From: WHSW01 sp963722175
GTDB lineage: Bacteria; Actinomycetota; Thermoleophilia; Solirubrobacterales; 70-9
Direction: 5' to 3'
Length of the DNA: 64,000 bases
Assembly (NCBI GenBank): GCA_963722175.1
Contig: CAVRKA010000004.1
Coordinates: forward strand, 434,001-498,000
How positions within the stretch are numbered: position 1 is the first letter of the stretch; each line of letters begins with the position of its first letter. Positions 32,294 through 40,098 of the stretch are shown here, piece by piece. The notes beneath the pieces are model-generated. The model saw nothing but the letters and a program-made list of their open reading frames with translations. It searched no databases and was not told the DNA's origin. Both the position numbers and the translations under genes were made by a program.

Positions 32294-33130
32294 ATGCCGA
32301 AGCTCCCAGTCCCACAGGTGTTGCGCAAGCCCGGCAAGCCCGGGACGCGACGCAACGGCGCGCGCCGCAACGGCGGCGACGGCTCGGCGCCGGCACCGAA
32401 GCCGGCTGAGCACGGAAAGCTCGCCGACGCCGGGATCGACGTCGTCGGCTGGGTCGACGAGCGCACCGGCGCGACGCCGTTCCTCACCGGAATGCTCCTC
32501 CGCAAGGTGCCGAAGGGGACGAACTGGTTCTACACGCTCGGCTCGGCGACCCTGTTCGCGTTCGCGATGCAGGCGCTCACCGGGGTCTTCCTGGCGATGT
32601 ACTACACGCCGTCGTCGGTCGAGGCCTACAACTCGATCGCCCACCTGACCAACGACGTCTTCCTCGGCGAGTTCGTCCGCGGCCTGCACAAGTGGGGCGC
32701 GACGCTGATGATCATCCTGATCTTCCTCCACATGGGGAGGACGTTCTTCTTCGGCGCTTACAAGTACCCCCGAGAGCTGAACTGGGTGATCGGCGTCGTG
32801 CTCCTGATCCTGACGCTGGTCATGGGCCTGACCGGCTACCTGCTGCCGTTCGACCAGCGCTCCTACTGGGCGACGATCGTCGCGATGAACATCACGGGCA
32901 CCGGCCCGATCGCCGGCCCGTACCTGGCGGACTTCCTACGCGCCGGATCGGAGTTCGGGGCGACGACGCTGCCACGCTTCTACGCCGTCCACATGCTGCT
33001 CGTGCCGGGGTTGATCATCTCCCTGATCGTGGCCCACCTCTACCTCGTCGTCAAGCTCGGTACCACGGCGCCGCCGTGGCTACGCGCCAACCCGAAACCG
33101 AAACCGCTCCGCAAGGAGGAGGTCGGGTGA
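32294..33130 (+). CDS. qcrB: Cytochrome b, N-terminal (b6-type) subunit
   Basis: The 278-residue product has a disordered basic N-terminus and four membrane helices. The heme ligands pair as His132/His146 (13 between) and His233/His248 (14 between), the latter being b6-type spacing. GYLLPFDQRSYWATIV lines the quinol site. Length matches the split b6 form rather than the single-chain cytochrome b usual in Actinobacteria. It would oxidise menaquinol with the Rieske and b/c subunits on either side. The stop overlaps the next GTG by 4 bases. Confidence 0.95.
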   Translation: MPKLPVPQVLRKPGKPGTRRNGARRNGGDGSAPAPKPAEHGKLADAGIDVVGWVDERTGATPFLTGMLLRKVPKGTNWFYTLGSATLFAFAMQALTGVFLAMYYTPSSVEAYNSIAHLTNDVFLGEFVRGLHKWGATLMIILIFLHMGRTFFFGAYKYPRELNWVIGVVLLILTLVMGLTGYLLPFDQRSYWATIVAMNITGTGPIAGPYLADFLRAGSEFGATTLPRFYAVHMLLVPGLIISLIVAHLYLVVKLGTTAPPWLRANPKPKPLRKEEVG

Positions 33131-33861
33131 ACAACGCCGAGAAGGAGGCATACCTCCGCGAGTACGAGATCCTGAAGAAGAGCGGGAAGCCGTTCTTCCC
33201 CTACGCGATCTTCAAGGACTCGGCGATGATGCTCGTCGTCGCCCTGATGATGGTGACGATGTCGCTCGTCCTCGGCGCCGAGCTGGGCCCGAAGGCGGAC
33301 CCGACGACGACCACCTATGTGCCGCGGCCCGAGTGGTACTTCTTCTTCCTCTTCGAGCTGCTGCGGGTGATCAAGCCGGACGAGCTCGTCCCGATCGCGA
33401 CCGTCGGGATCCCGACCCTGTGCATGGTCCTGCTCCTGCTGCTGCCGTTCTACGACCGCAACCCGGAGCGCCTCCCCTGGCGGCGACCGGTGGCGACGAC
33501 GGCCGGGATCATGACGATCATCGCGATGGCCTTCCTCACCTACCTCGGCGCCTCGGCCGGCTCGCCGACCGAGATCGACCTGGAGGTTCCGCCGCAGTTC
33601 GAGGCCGGAAAGCAGGTCGCGGCGCAGTCGGGTTGCCTCGCCTGCCACAAGTTCGGCGAGAACGGAAACGACGGCCCGGGGCCCGAGCTGACCGAGATCG
33701 GAGCGAAGCTGCCCGCGGAGGGCATCGAGAGGACCCTGATCAACCCGTCCGGCGTGATGCCGGTCTTCGCGCCGTGTGGCTCGCCGGGAGCCTCGTCGAA
33801 CTCCTGCATGCCGCAGGAGAAGTTCGACAGCCTGGTCAAGTTCCTCGCGTCCTTGCAGTGA
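33127..33861 (+). CDS. qcrC: Cytochrome b subunit IV fused to cytochrome c
   Basis: The 244-residue product joins two parts. Residues 1-142 are a subunit IV-like membrane domain with the Qo motif PEWY at 68-71 and three helices. Residues 155-244 are a class I cytochrome c with CLACH at 170-174 and a likely axial Met in SGVMPVF (Met211). An extra Cys pair (217 and 227) lies in a loop and may form a disulfide. This is the b/c fusion known from Bacillus QcrC. The heme c should face outside and pass electrons to a terminal oxidase not in the window. Confidence 0.94.
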   Translation: MNNAEKEAYLREYEILKKSGKPFFPYAIFKDSAMMLVVALMMVTMSLVLGAELGPKADPTTTTYVPRPEWYFFFLFELLRVIKPDELVPIATVGIPTLCMVLLLLLPFYDRNPERLPWRRPVATTAGIMTIIAMAFLTYLGASAGSPTEIDLEVPPQFEAGKQVAAQSGCLACHKFGENGNDGPGPELTEIGAKLPAEGIERTLINPSGVMPVFAPCGSPGASSNSCMPQEKFDSLVKFLASLQ

Positions 33862-33871
33862 GGCGGCTGGC

Positions 33872-34597
33872 GTGACCAGCGTCGCCACCCCCGAGGAGGT
33901 CGAGTTCGCGACCCAGGTCCGGGGGATGTTCGACCGGATCGCCGGCGTCTACGACCTGATGAACACGGCGATGACCGCCGGCCTGCACCATCGCTGGCGC
34001 GAGCGGGCGGCCGACCGCGCCGAGCTCGGGCCCGGCGACGTTGCGCTCGACGCTTGCTGCGGGACCGGTGACCTCGCCTTCGAGCTCGCGCGCCGCGTCG
34101 AGCCCGGCGGGCGGGTGATCGGCTCCGACTTCTCGGAGCAGATGCTCGATCTGGCGCGGGGCAAGGCCGCGGAGCGCGGGGTCGAGTCGGTGCGCTTCGA
34201 GTTCGGCGACGCGCTCGCGCTCAGCTATGACGACGAGACGTTCGACGCCGTCACGGTCGGCTTCGGGGTTCGCAACCTCGCCGACCTCGACCGCGGGATC
34301 GCCGAGCTCGCCCGGGTGCTGAAGCCCGGCGGCCGGCTGGTCATCCTCGAGATCACAACCCCGCGCCGGCCGCCCCTTTCGACCTTCTTCAGCCTCTGGT
34401 TCGATCGCCTCGTACCGCTGCTCGGCACGCTCGCCGGCGATCGCGACGCCTACACCTACCTGCCCGAGTCGGTGAAGCGCTTCCCGCCGCCCGAGGGCCT
34501 CGCCCGGATCATGGATCGCGCCGGGGTCGAGGGAATCCGCTACACGGTGCTCGCAGGCGGGATCATCGCGGTCCACTCCGGCGCCCGGGCGGCTTGA
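33872..34597 (+). CDS. ubiE: Demethylmenaquinone/ubiquinone C-methyltransferase UbiE/MenG
   Basis: This enzyme methylates the ring of demethylmenaquinone with SAM, the last step of menaquinone synthesis. The 241-residue product has FDRIAGVYDLMNTAMTAGLHHRWR, SAM loop LDACCGTGDLAFELA, FDAVTVGFGVRNLADL and RVLKPGGRLVILEI, all family marks. The GTG start is 11 bases after qcrC. As an actinobacterium the organism is expected to use menaquinone, which the bc complex just upstream oxidises. It overlaps the polyprenyl synthase gene by 4 bases. Confidence 0.94.
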   Translation: MTSVATPEEVEFATQVRGMFDRIAGVYDLMNTAMTAGLHHRWRERAADRAELGPGDVALDACCGTGDLAFELARRVEPGGRVIGSDFSEQMLDLARGKAAERGVESVRFEFGDALALSYDDETFDAVTVGFGVRNLADLDRGIAELARVLKPGGRLVILEITTPRRPPLSTFFSLWFDRLVPLLGTLAGDRDAYTYLPESVKRFPPPEGLARIMDRAGVEGIRYTVLAGGIIAVHSGARAA

Positions 34598-35580
34598 ACC
34601 GCAGCGCCGTCCCGCCGCCGGTAACCCGCGTCCTCGACGCGGCCGAGGCCTGGCTGCCGCGGCGGATGGCCGCCGTCGAAGGGCGCCTCGGCCAGCTCAC
34701 GGTCGGCGGTGGCGCGACGCTGGCCGCCGAGGCGACCGCGACGCTGGCGGCGGGCGGCAAGCGCCTGCGCCCGATGCTGGTCCTCGTCTGCGGCGGCGAG
34801 CAGGCCGGCGACGAGGCGATTCGCGCCGCGACCGCGATCGAGCTCGTCCACATGGCGACCCTCGTCCACGACGACGTCCTCGACGCCGCTCCGCTGCGAC
34901 GCGGGCGGCCCACAGTTGTCGCGCGCGCCGGCCGCTCGACCGCGACCGCGGTCGGCGACCTGCTCTTCTCGCGCGCCTTCGCCGAGCTCAGCGAGGCGCC
35001 GGGCGACGGGACCGGGCGCCAGGTCGGGCTGCTCGCCGGCGCCTCGGTCGGGCTCGCCAAGGGCGAGCTGGCGCAGCGCCGCGACGCCTTCCACCTGTCG
35101 ATCACCGCCGAGCGCTATCTCGAGCGGTGCCGGCTGAAGACCGCGCGCCTGTTCGAGTGCGCCTGCCTGATCGGCGCCGATCCCGAGCCCGCCGAGGCCG
35201 CGGCGCTGGCGACCTACGGGGTCGAGATCGGGCTTGCCTTTCAGCTCCTCGACGACGTCCTCGACGTCACCGGTCCGCCCGAGCGCACCGGCAAGGCGCT
35301 CGGCACCGACCTGCTCGACGGGACCGTGACGCTGCCGCTGATCCTCGGCCGCGAGCGCGACACGGGCCTGGCCGAAGTCGACCTGCGAGCGCTCGACGGC
35401 GACGCCGCGATCGAGGTCTGCGCGCGGATCGAGGCGACCGGGGTCCTGGAAGCGGTTCGCGCCGACGCCCGCTCGCGGGTCGAGCGGGCGAAGGCCGTCC
35501 TGGGGCCGGCGGGGATCGACGCTCGCCGCCGCGAGCTGCTGACGATGGTCGCGGACGGCGTCGTCGAGCGCTACTCGTGA
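34594..35580 (+). CDS. Polyprenyl diphosphate synthase (trans-isoprenyl)
   Basis: The 328-residue product has both aspartate-rich motifs: first VHDDVLDAAPLRRGRPT (DDxxD) and second LLDDVLDVTG. It also has KRLRPMLVLVCGG and the LFSRAFAELSE and ITAERYLERCRLKTARLFEC regions. It makes a long-chain prenyl diphosphate, most likely the menaquinone side chain given its coupling to ubiE. Chain length cannot be read by eye. The TTG start overlaps the ubiE stop (TTGA). Confidence 0.93.
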   Translation: MNRSAVPPPVTRVLDAAEAWLPRRMAAVEGRLGQLTVGGGATLAAEATATLAAGGKRLRPMLVLVCGGEQAGDEAIRAATAIELVHMATLVHDDVLDAAPLRRGRPTVVARAGRSTATAVGDLLFSRAFAELSEAPGDGTGRQVGLLAGASVGLAKGELAQRRDAFHLSITAERYLERCRLKTARLFECACLIGADPEPAEAAALATYGVEIGLAFQLLDDVLDVTGPPERTGKALGTDLLDGTVTLPLILGRERDTGLAEVDLRALDGDAAIEVCARIEATGVLEAVRADARSRVERAKAVLGPAGIDARRRELLTMVADGVVERYS

Positions 35581-35603
35581 GCTAGCTCGTCGAGACCACT
35601 GGC

Positions 35604-36197
35604 ATGGACCAGTCGCTAGCACGAGTCGACCTCTACTGGTTGCCACTCGGCGCCGGCGGTCACTACGTCCGTCTCAACGGCCGCCTCTACGAGGCGCTGG
35701 CGGCGTGGATCGAGCGGCGACAGCGCTACGACCTGTACCACGCCGCGCTGCAGATCCGGCTCCCGGAGGCGACCTACGTGATCGAGCAGGCTCCGGTGCC
35801 GAACAAGCGAGGCGCCGAGCGCGGCGTCGTCGCGTCCGGGCCCGTCGGCGCACGCTGGGCGGGGCGGTTCCGGATCTTTCGTTACGAGGTTCGCTGTTGG
35901 CCCGGCGGCGAGATCCCCGACATCGAGGAGGCGGTCGCGAGCCCGGTGCGGGTCGGCGATGACGAGCAATGCGCCCGCCGTGTGCTGGCCGTCGTGCCGC
36001 AGGTCCCGACGCCGGTCTGGGGCCGCGATCAGCTGGGGACCGGAGAGATGTGGAACTCGAACGCCGTGATCGCCTGGGTGCTCGCCCGCAGCGGGATCGA
36101 CACCGGCGCGATTCATCCCCCGGCCGGAGGCCGTGCCCCTGGGTGGGACGCGGGGCTCGTGGTTGAGGGCCGGCGCGACGGGCGGCCGACGGCCTAG
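35604..36197 (+). CDS. Hypothetical protein, possible papain-like/permuted NlpC fold
   Basis: I do not recognise a named family. The 197-residue soluble product begins with a strand and then GAGGHYVRLNGRLYEAL, holding a conserved-looking His. Later it has LGTGEMWNSNAVIAWVLARSGI. A His followed by an Asn-Ser-Asn helix start resembles permuted papain-like (LRAT/NlpC-type) proteins in which a Cys stands at the helix, but here it is Ser, so the resemblance may be structural only. It follows the polyprenyl synthase by 23 bases. Its TAG shares a CTAG with the converging zinc-ribbon gene. Confidence 0.65.
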   Translation: MDQSLARVDLYWLPLGAGGHYVRLNGRLYEALAAWIERRQRYDLYHAALQIRLPEATYVIEQAPVPNKRGAERGVVASGPVGARWAGRFRIFRYEVRCWPGGEIPDIEEAVASPVRVGDDEQCARRVLAVVPQVPTPVWGRDQLGTGEMWNSNAVIAWVLARSGIDTGAIHPPAGGRAPGWDAGLVVEGRRDGRPTA

Positions 36198-36580
36198 AAG
36201 TCCTCGGGGACGATCCAGCCCGCGTTCAGCGCGGTCACGAAGCGCTCGAGCTGCTCTTCCATGTTCGCCCGGGTGAGCAGGCTGAGGTCGCCGAGCAGCT
36301 CCTCGGTGCCGCGATCGAGCGCCTCGTCGAAGCGGTCGACGATCTCCTGGGCGTAGACGCCGCCGCCGTGCCACTCGCAGTCGGGGCAGCGAAGCTGGAC
36401 GCTCCAGCTCTTCGGCTCCGCCGGGGCCCAGTCGGTGGGATAGACGAGCTCCGACGCGCAGCTGGGGCAGACGTGGAGGCCGCCCTCCGCGGTGCCGGAG
36501 GAGCTGCGGCGCGAAGTGGCGCCGAAGTCGCTCGCCGCGATCGGGGCGGAACCGTCGTTGGTGGTCTTCTCTTGGGCCAC
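36194..36580 (-). CDS. Zinc-ribbon hypothetical protein
   Basis: The product (128 residues from the GTG at 36580; an ATG at 36679 would give 161) has a treble-clef/zinc-ribbon with CPSC and CPDC pairs: HVCPSCASELVYPTDW ... LRCPDCEWHGGG. A helical C-terminus follows (EIVDRFDEALDRGTEELL), ending VTALNAGWIVPEDF. The start is unsure; the region before 36580 is low in conserved character. It probably binds zinc; role unknown. It is divergent from the dCTP deaminase and converges on the hypothetical gene with a shared CTAG. Confidence 0.7.
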   Translation of the reverse strand: MAQEKTTNDGSAPIAASDFGATSRRSSSGTAEGGLHVCPSCASELVYPTDWAPAEPKSWSVQLRCPDCEWHGGGVYAQEIVDRFDEALDRGTEELLGDLSLLTRANMEEQLERFVTALNAGWIVPEDF

Positions 36581-36717
36581 GATCTCGGTATCGACCGCGC
36601 CGAGTGCTCCCTTTAGTGATGGCCCGAGCTCGGCGCTCGCATAACCGTCCAGTTGAGGCGCCGCAATTAGCGGATTCAAGACCTCCCGGCGCCGGGCTTT
36701 GCAGCATCATTCGCCCG

Positions 36718-37911
36718 ATGAGCGATCGGACCGAGACGCAAATCGCGGCGGGCGAAGCCGCCGCGGTTCCCGACGACGGCCGGGTGTTCGCCTCGCAGCA
36801 GCTGCGCGAGGCGATCGCGCGCGAGTGGATCACGGCCGGCGATTTCCGGATTCGACCCGAGGCGATCCAGCCGGCGAGCATCGACCTGCGGCTCGGCGAG
36901 TTCGCCTGGGCGCTGCGCTGCAGCTTCCTCCCCGACATCGAGTCGCCAGTGACCGAGAAGCTCTCCGAGATCGCCTTCCAGAAGATCGACCTGCGCGACG
37001 GCGCGACGCTCGAGCGCGACCGGCCGTACCTGATCCCGCTGATCGAGGAGCTCGCGCTGCCGGACACCGTCCGCGCGAAGGCGAACCCGAAGAGCTCGAC
37101 CGGGCGCCTCGACGTGTTCACGCGGGTGATCACCGACCGCAACCACCGCTTCGACGAGATCCGTCCCGGATATCACGGCAGGCTCTATCTGGAGGTGGTG
37201 CCGCGCTCGTTCGCGATCTACGTCCGCCAGGGGCTGGCGCTCAACCAGCTCCGCCTCTCGAGCGGCGACGCGCGTCTCGACGACTCCCAGCTCGCCGAGC
37301 TGCACCGCGAGTTCCCGCTCCTGTACGTCGACCAGCATCCGCTGCGCGAGACCGAGCTCGCGATCGCCGACGGGCTCTTCCTCAGCGTCGACCTGCTCGC
37401 CGGCCCCGCCGACCGCGTGGTCGGCTACCGGGCGAAGAAGAACAGCCTCCCGATCGACCTCGGCCGGATCCGCGCCTACCGCTGGAACGACTTCTGGGAC
37501 CCGGTCCTGCCCGAGCGGGGCTCGCGAATCGTCCTCGAGCCGGAGATCTTCTACCTGCTGCTCTCGGCCGAGGGGGTCTGCATCCCGCCGGGTTACGCGG
37601 CCGAGATGATGGCCTACGACCCGAGCGCCGGCGAGCTGCGCACCCACTACGCCGGGTTCTTCGATCCCGGCTTCGGCTTCGACCCCCGCCACGACCGCCA
37701 CGGGAGCCGCGCCGCGCTCGAGGTGCGGGCGCGCGACGTCCCGTTCATGGTCGAGCACCGCCAGCCGATCTGCAAGCTCGGCTACGAGCGCCTCGGCGCC
37801 ACCCCCGACGTCCTCTACGGCACCGATGTCGGCTCCAACTACCAGGGTCAGGTGACGATGCTCAGCAAGCACTTCGAGGAGCAGCTCGCGGCGCCGTCGC
37901 CCGACCGCTGA
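36718..37911 (+). CDS. dcd: 2'-deoxycytidine 5'-triphosphate deaminase, double-length form
   Basis: Dcd-family enzymes deaminate dCTP to dUTP for thymidylate synthesis. The 397-residue product is about twice the usual length. An N-terminal half has PASIDLRLGEFAWALR and AKANPKSSTGRLDVFTR (the S-x-R active-site type segment), and a second half has VLEPEIFYLLLSAEGVCIPPGYAAEMMAYDPS followed by GFFDPGF. This two-copy form occurs in some proteobacteria. The ATG at 36718 follows a CATCAT hexamer. It stands alone between a zinc-ribbon gene and tatA. Confidence 0.9.
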   Translation: MSDRTETQIAAGEAAAVPDDGRVFASQQLREAIAREWITAGDFRIRPEAIQPASIDLRLGEFAWALRCSFLPDIESPVTEKLSEIAFQKIDLRDGATLERDRPYLIPLIEELALPDTVRAKANPKSSTGRLDVFTRVITDRNHRFDEIRPGYHGRLYLEVVPRSFAIYVRQGLALNQLRLSSGDARLDDSQLAELHREFPLLYVDQHPLRETELAIADGLFLSVDLLAGPADRVVGYRAKKNSLPIDLGRIRAYRWNDFWDPVLPERGSRIVLEPEIFYLLLSAEGVCIPPGYAAEMMAYDPSAGELRTHYAGFFDPGFGFDPRHDRHGSRAALEVRARDVPFMVEHRQPICKLGYERLGATPDVLYGTDVGSNYQGQVTMLSKHFEEQLAAPSPDR

Positions 37912-37932
37912 TCGACCGGCCACCCGCCCCCC

Positions 37933-37938
37933 TATCAT
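37933..37938 (+). promoter_or_regulatory. Candidate -10 of tatA
   Basis: TATCAT ends 8 bases before the tatA ATG, again implying a leaderless or near-leaderless transcript. Confidence 0.45.
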
Positions 37939-37946
37939 CTGGGTTG

Positions 37947-38198
37947 ATGGATTTCAGCATCTGGCAAGTGGCGATCGTGCTGGTCATCGCGTTGCTCGTC
38001 TTCGGGCCGAAGCGTCTGCCCGAGCTCGGGAAGTCCCTGGGCTCTGGAATGCGCGAGTTCAAGGACTCGATCTCGGGCAAGCACGACGACGAGGAGGAGA
38101 CCGAGCGGGCGACGCTCGAGGCCTCTGCCGCACAGCCGCAGCCCGACGCGGGCGCAGAGCCCGTCGAGGGCGAGGTCGTAGCCGACAACCGGACCTGA
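37947..38198 (+). CDS. tatA: Sec-independent translocase protein TatA
   Basis: TatA oligomerises to form the pore of the twin-arginine translocase. The 83-residue product has the short N-terminal membrane helix (WQVAIVLVIALLVF), the hinge GPKRLPELGKSLGSGMREFK forming the amphipathic helix, and an acidic, disordered C-terminal tail. The hinge FGPKRLPE is diagnostic. tatC follows 36 bases later. No tatB is present in the window, as is common in Gram-positives. Confidence 0.94.
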   Translation: MDFSIWQVAIVLVIALLVFGPKRLPELGKSLGSGMREFKDSISGKHDDEEETERATLEASAAQPQPDAGAEPVEGEVVADNRT

Positions 38199-38234
38199 CC
38201 GTGGCCGCTCGCGCGCGCGGGCGCCGGTGAGATC

Positions 38235-39008
38235 GTGGCGCGTCTGAAGCCCGCCGACTTCGAGGATCGGCTGACCCTCGTCGAGCATCTCGACGAGTTG
38301 CGCACGCGCATCATCGTCTCGCTCGCAGCGCTCGGGGTCGCCTTCGGACTCTGCTTCTGGCAGAACAAGCTGCTGCTCGACATCGCCAACGACCCGCTCC
38401 CGGCCGACAACCCGCTACCGACGACCTTCGGCGTCACCGAGCCGTTCTTCACCACGGTCGAAGTCGCCGGCTACGGGGCCCTCATCATCGCGCTGCCGGT
38501 GATCCTCTACCAGCTCTACGCCTTCGTGCTGCCGGCGTTCTCGCCCGAGGAGCGGCGGACGGTGACCCCGTTCCTGATCGCGATCCCGTTCCTGTTCATC
38601 GCCGGGGTCCTGTTCGCCTACTTCGTCGTTATGCCGGTGGCGATCAAGTTCCTGCTCAACTTCAACGACTCCGAGTTCGACATCCTCGTCCGCGCGAAGG
38701 ATTACTACGGGTTCTTCGGCCTGATGCTGGTCGCGATGGGCCTGCTGTTCCAGATCCCGATCGCGATGCTCTCGATCACCAAGCTCGGGATCGTCGCCCC
38801 GGAGTGGTTCTCGGAGAACCGCCGCTACGCGATCTTCATCATCGCCGTGGTCTCGGCCGCCGCGCCCGGCGGCGACCCGGTGAGCATGTTCCTGATCATG
38901 ATTCCGCTGCTCCTGTTGTACGAGGGCAGCATCCTGGTGGCGAAGCGCTTCGGCAGGCCGAGCGAGCCGCTGGGCGGGGAGGTCACGCCGGGCGAGGCCG
39001 GTAGCTAG
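38235..39008 (+). CDS. tatC: Sec-independent translocase protein TatC
   Basis: TatC is the twin-arginine signal receptor. The 257-residue product has six membrane helices and the N-terminal VEHLDELRTRIIVSL motif. It also has VTEPFFTTVEVAGYGALIIALPVILYQLYAFVLPA and the loop FSPEERRTVTPF, all family marks. The GTG start at 38235 directly precedes MARLKPADF. It presumably exports folded cofactor proteins such as the Rieske subunit encoded upstream. Confidence 0.95.
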   Translation: MARLKPADFEDRLTLVEHLDELRTRIIVSLAALGVAFGLCFWQNKLLLDIANDPLPADNPLPTTFGVTEPFFTTVEVAGYGALIIALPVILYQLYAFVLPAFSPEERRTVTPFLIAIPFLFIAGVLFAYFVVMPVAIKFLLNFNDSEFDILVRAKDYYGFFGLMLVAMGLLFQIPIAMLSITKLGIVAPEWFSENRRYAIFIIAVVSAAAPGGDPVSMFLIMIPLLLLYEGSILVAKRFGRPSEPLGGEVTPGEAGS

Positions 39009-39021
39009 CCTTCCCCGTCCC

Positions 39022-39801
39022 GTGCTCTTCGATCTCAAAAGCGGGAAGCGCCGACGCGTGGTCCAGATCGTCTTCGGCTTCCTCGCGTTCATCTTCTTCA
39101 TCAGCTTCGTCGGCTTCGGGATCGGCTCCGACGTCAGCGGCGGGATCTTCGACGCGATCGGTCTCGGCGGCGGCGACTCGACCGGCGACCCGCAGTACGA
39201 GCAGGAGATCGAGGACGCCGAGGCGACCCTCGAGACCGACCCGAAGAACCAGCCGGCGCTGCTCGCCCTGGTCCGCTTCCACTACCTCTCGGCGACCTCG
39301 AGCGGGGTGACGACCGACGCGGAGACCGGGCAGACGTCGATCAGCGAGGAGGCCCACACCGAGTTGGAACAGGCGGCGCAGGCGTGGACCGACTATCTGA
39401 AGACGAAGCCGAAGAGCACCGACCTGAGCACGGCCTCCAACGCCGCCCAGGTCTTCGTCCTGCTCGCCGACGCCGAGGGCGCCGCCCAGGCGCAGGCGAT
39501 CGTCGCCGAGGGTCAGAAGACCGCGGCCGCCTACGGCCAGCTCGCCTTCTACTACTACGCGGCCGGCCAGCTCAAGCAGGGGGACGAGGCCGCGAAGAAG
39601 GCCGTCGCAGAGGCGGATCCTTCGTCGCAGGATCAGATCGAGAAGAACCTCGCGTCGATCCGCAAGCAGGCCGTCAAACAGCAGCAGCTGATCGAGGAAC
39701 AGGCCGAGCAGGGCGGCGGGCAGGCTGGCGAACAGCAGCTCCAGGACCCGTTCGGCGGCCTCGGCGGCGCCGCGCCGGCGCCGGCCGCGCCGGCCCCCTG
39801 A
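39022..39801 (+). CDS. Membrane-anchored TPR protein
   Basis: The 259-residue product starts with a basic cytoplasmic stretch (KSGKRRRVVQ) and one membrane helix (IVFGFLAFIFFISFVGFGIG), then an extracytoplasmic helical region with tetratricopeptide-like pairs (residues about 60-215). The end is Gln/Glu-rich and terminates in a Gly/Ala/Pro tail. It may act as a periplasmic scaffold or foldase partner; no catalytic residues are seen. The GTG start follows TAGCCT by 10 bases, so it may have its own promoter although tatC ends just upstream. Confidence 0.75.
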   Translation: MLFDLKSGKRRRVVQIVFGFLAFIFFISFVGFGIGSDVSGGIFDAIGLGGGDSTGDPQYEQEIEDAEATLETDPKNQPALLALVRFHYLSATSSGVTTDAETGQTSISEEAHTELEQAAQAWTDYLKTKPKSTDLSTASNAAQVFVLLADAEGAAQAQAIVAEGQKTAAAYGQLAFYYYAAGQLKQGDEAAKKAVAEADPSSQDQIEKNLASIRKQAVKQQQLIEEQAEQGGGQAGEQQLQDPFGGLGGAAPAPAAPAP

Positions 39802-39841
39802 TCGGCGCGTCCGGACCGCCAAACGGCCGCGCGGCCATCGC

Positions 39842-39847
39842 TACCAT
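39842..39847 (+). promoter_or_regulatory. Candidate -10 of tRNA-Lys
   Basis: TACCAT ends 8 bases before the tRNA 5' end, matching the spacing seen before protein-coding starts. Confidence 0.4.
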
Positions 39848-39855
39848 GCCCCCGC

Positions 39856-39928
39856 GGGCCGTTAGCTCAGCTGGTAGAGCAGGAGACTCTTAATCTCAAG
39901 GTCACAGGTTCGATCCCTGTACGGCCCA
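39856..39928 (+). tRNA. tRNA-Lys (CTT anticodon)
   Basis: Acceptor GGGCCGT pairs with ACGGCCC. The D arm is GCTC/GAGC, the anticodon loop CTCTTAA carries CTT, and the T arm has AGGTTCGATCCCT. The first anticodon-stem pair appears mismatched (G-A). The discriminator is A and CCA is not encoded. The last 17 bases before the discriminator recur imperfectly at 44592-44608. Confidence 0.95.
39911..39927 (+). repeat. att-like direct repeat, left copy (tRNA-Lys 3' end)
   Basis: CGATCCCTGTACGGCCC, the T-arm to acceptor end of tRNA-Lys, is repeated in the same orientation at 44592-44608 with one mismatch. Integrases often use this part of a tRNA as attachment site. Confidence 0.6.
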
Positions 39929-40024
39929 TGGCACAAGCAAGCGGTTCTCGGGTCCTCGGGGATGGCCCGCCGGCACGGTGGGCAACGGATTGGCCGCGAG
40001 CGGAAACAGGCGCGTGAAATGCGG

Positions 40025-40052
40025 TTGACACGGCCAGTTTCCGTGGTACGTT
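40025..40052 (+). promoter_or_regulatory. Promoter of the RTX subtilisin gene
   Basis: A perfect TTGACA (40025-40030) is followed after 16 bases by TACGTT with a TG one base ahead (extended -10). Predicted start is near 40059, giving a leader of about 40 bases with an AAGGAGG ribosome-binding site at 40087-40093. This complete -35/-10 and long leader differ from the short-leader genes around it. Confidence 0.6.
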
Positions 40053-40058
40053 CGCAGT

Positions 40059-40085
40059 GAGTTCGCGCTGGTGCGAGTTCGCGCT
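40059..40085 (+). repeat. 11-bp direct repeat in the leader of the RTX subtilisin gene
   Basis: GAGTTCGCGCT occurs at 40059-40069 and 40075-40085, a 16-base period. It lies at the predicted transcription start and just before the ribosome-binding site, so it could be an operator or RNA element. Confidence 0.5.
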
Positions 40086-40098
40086 CAAGGAGGGGAAA

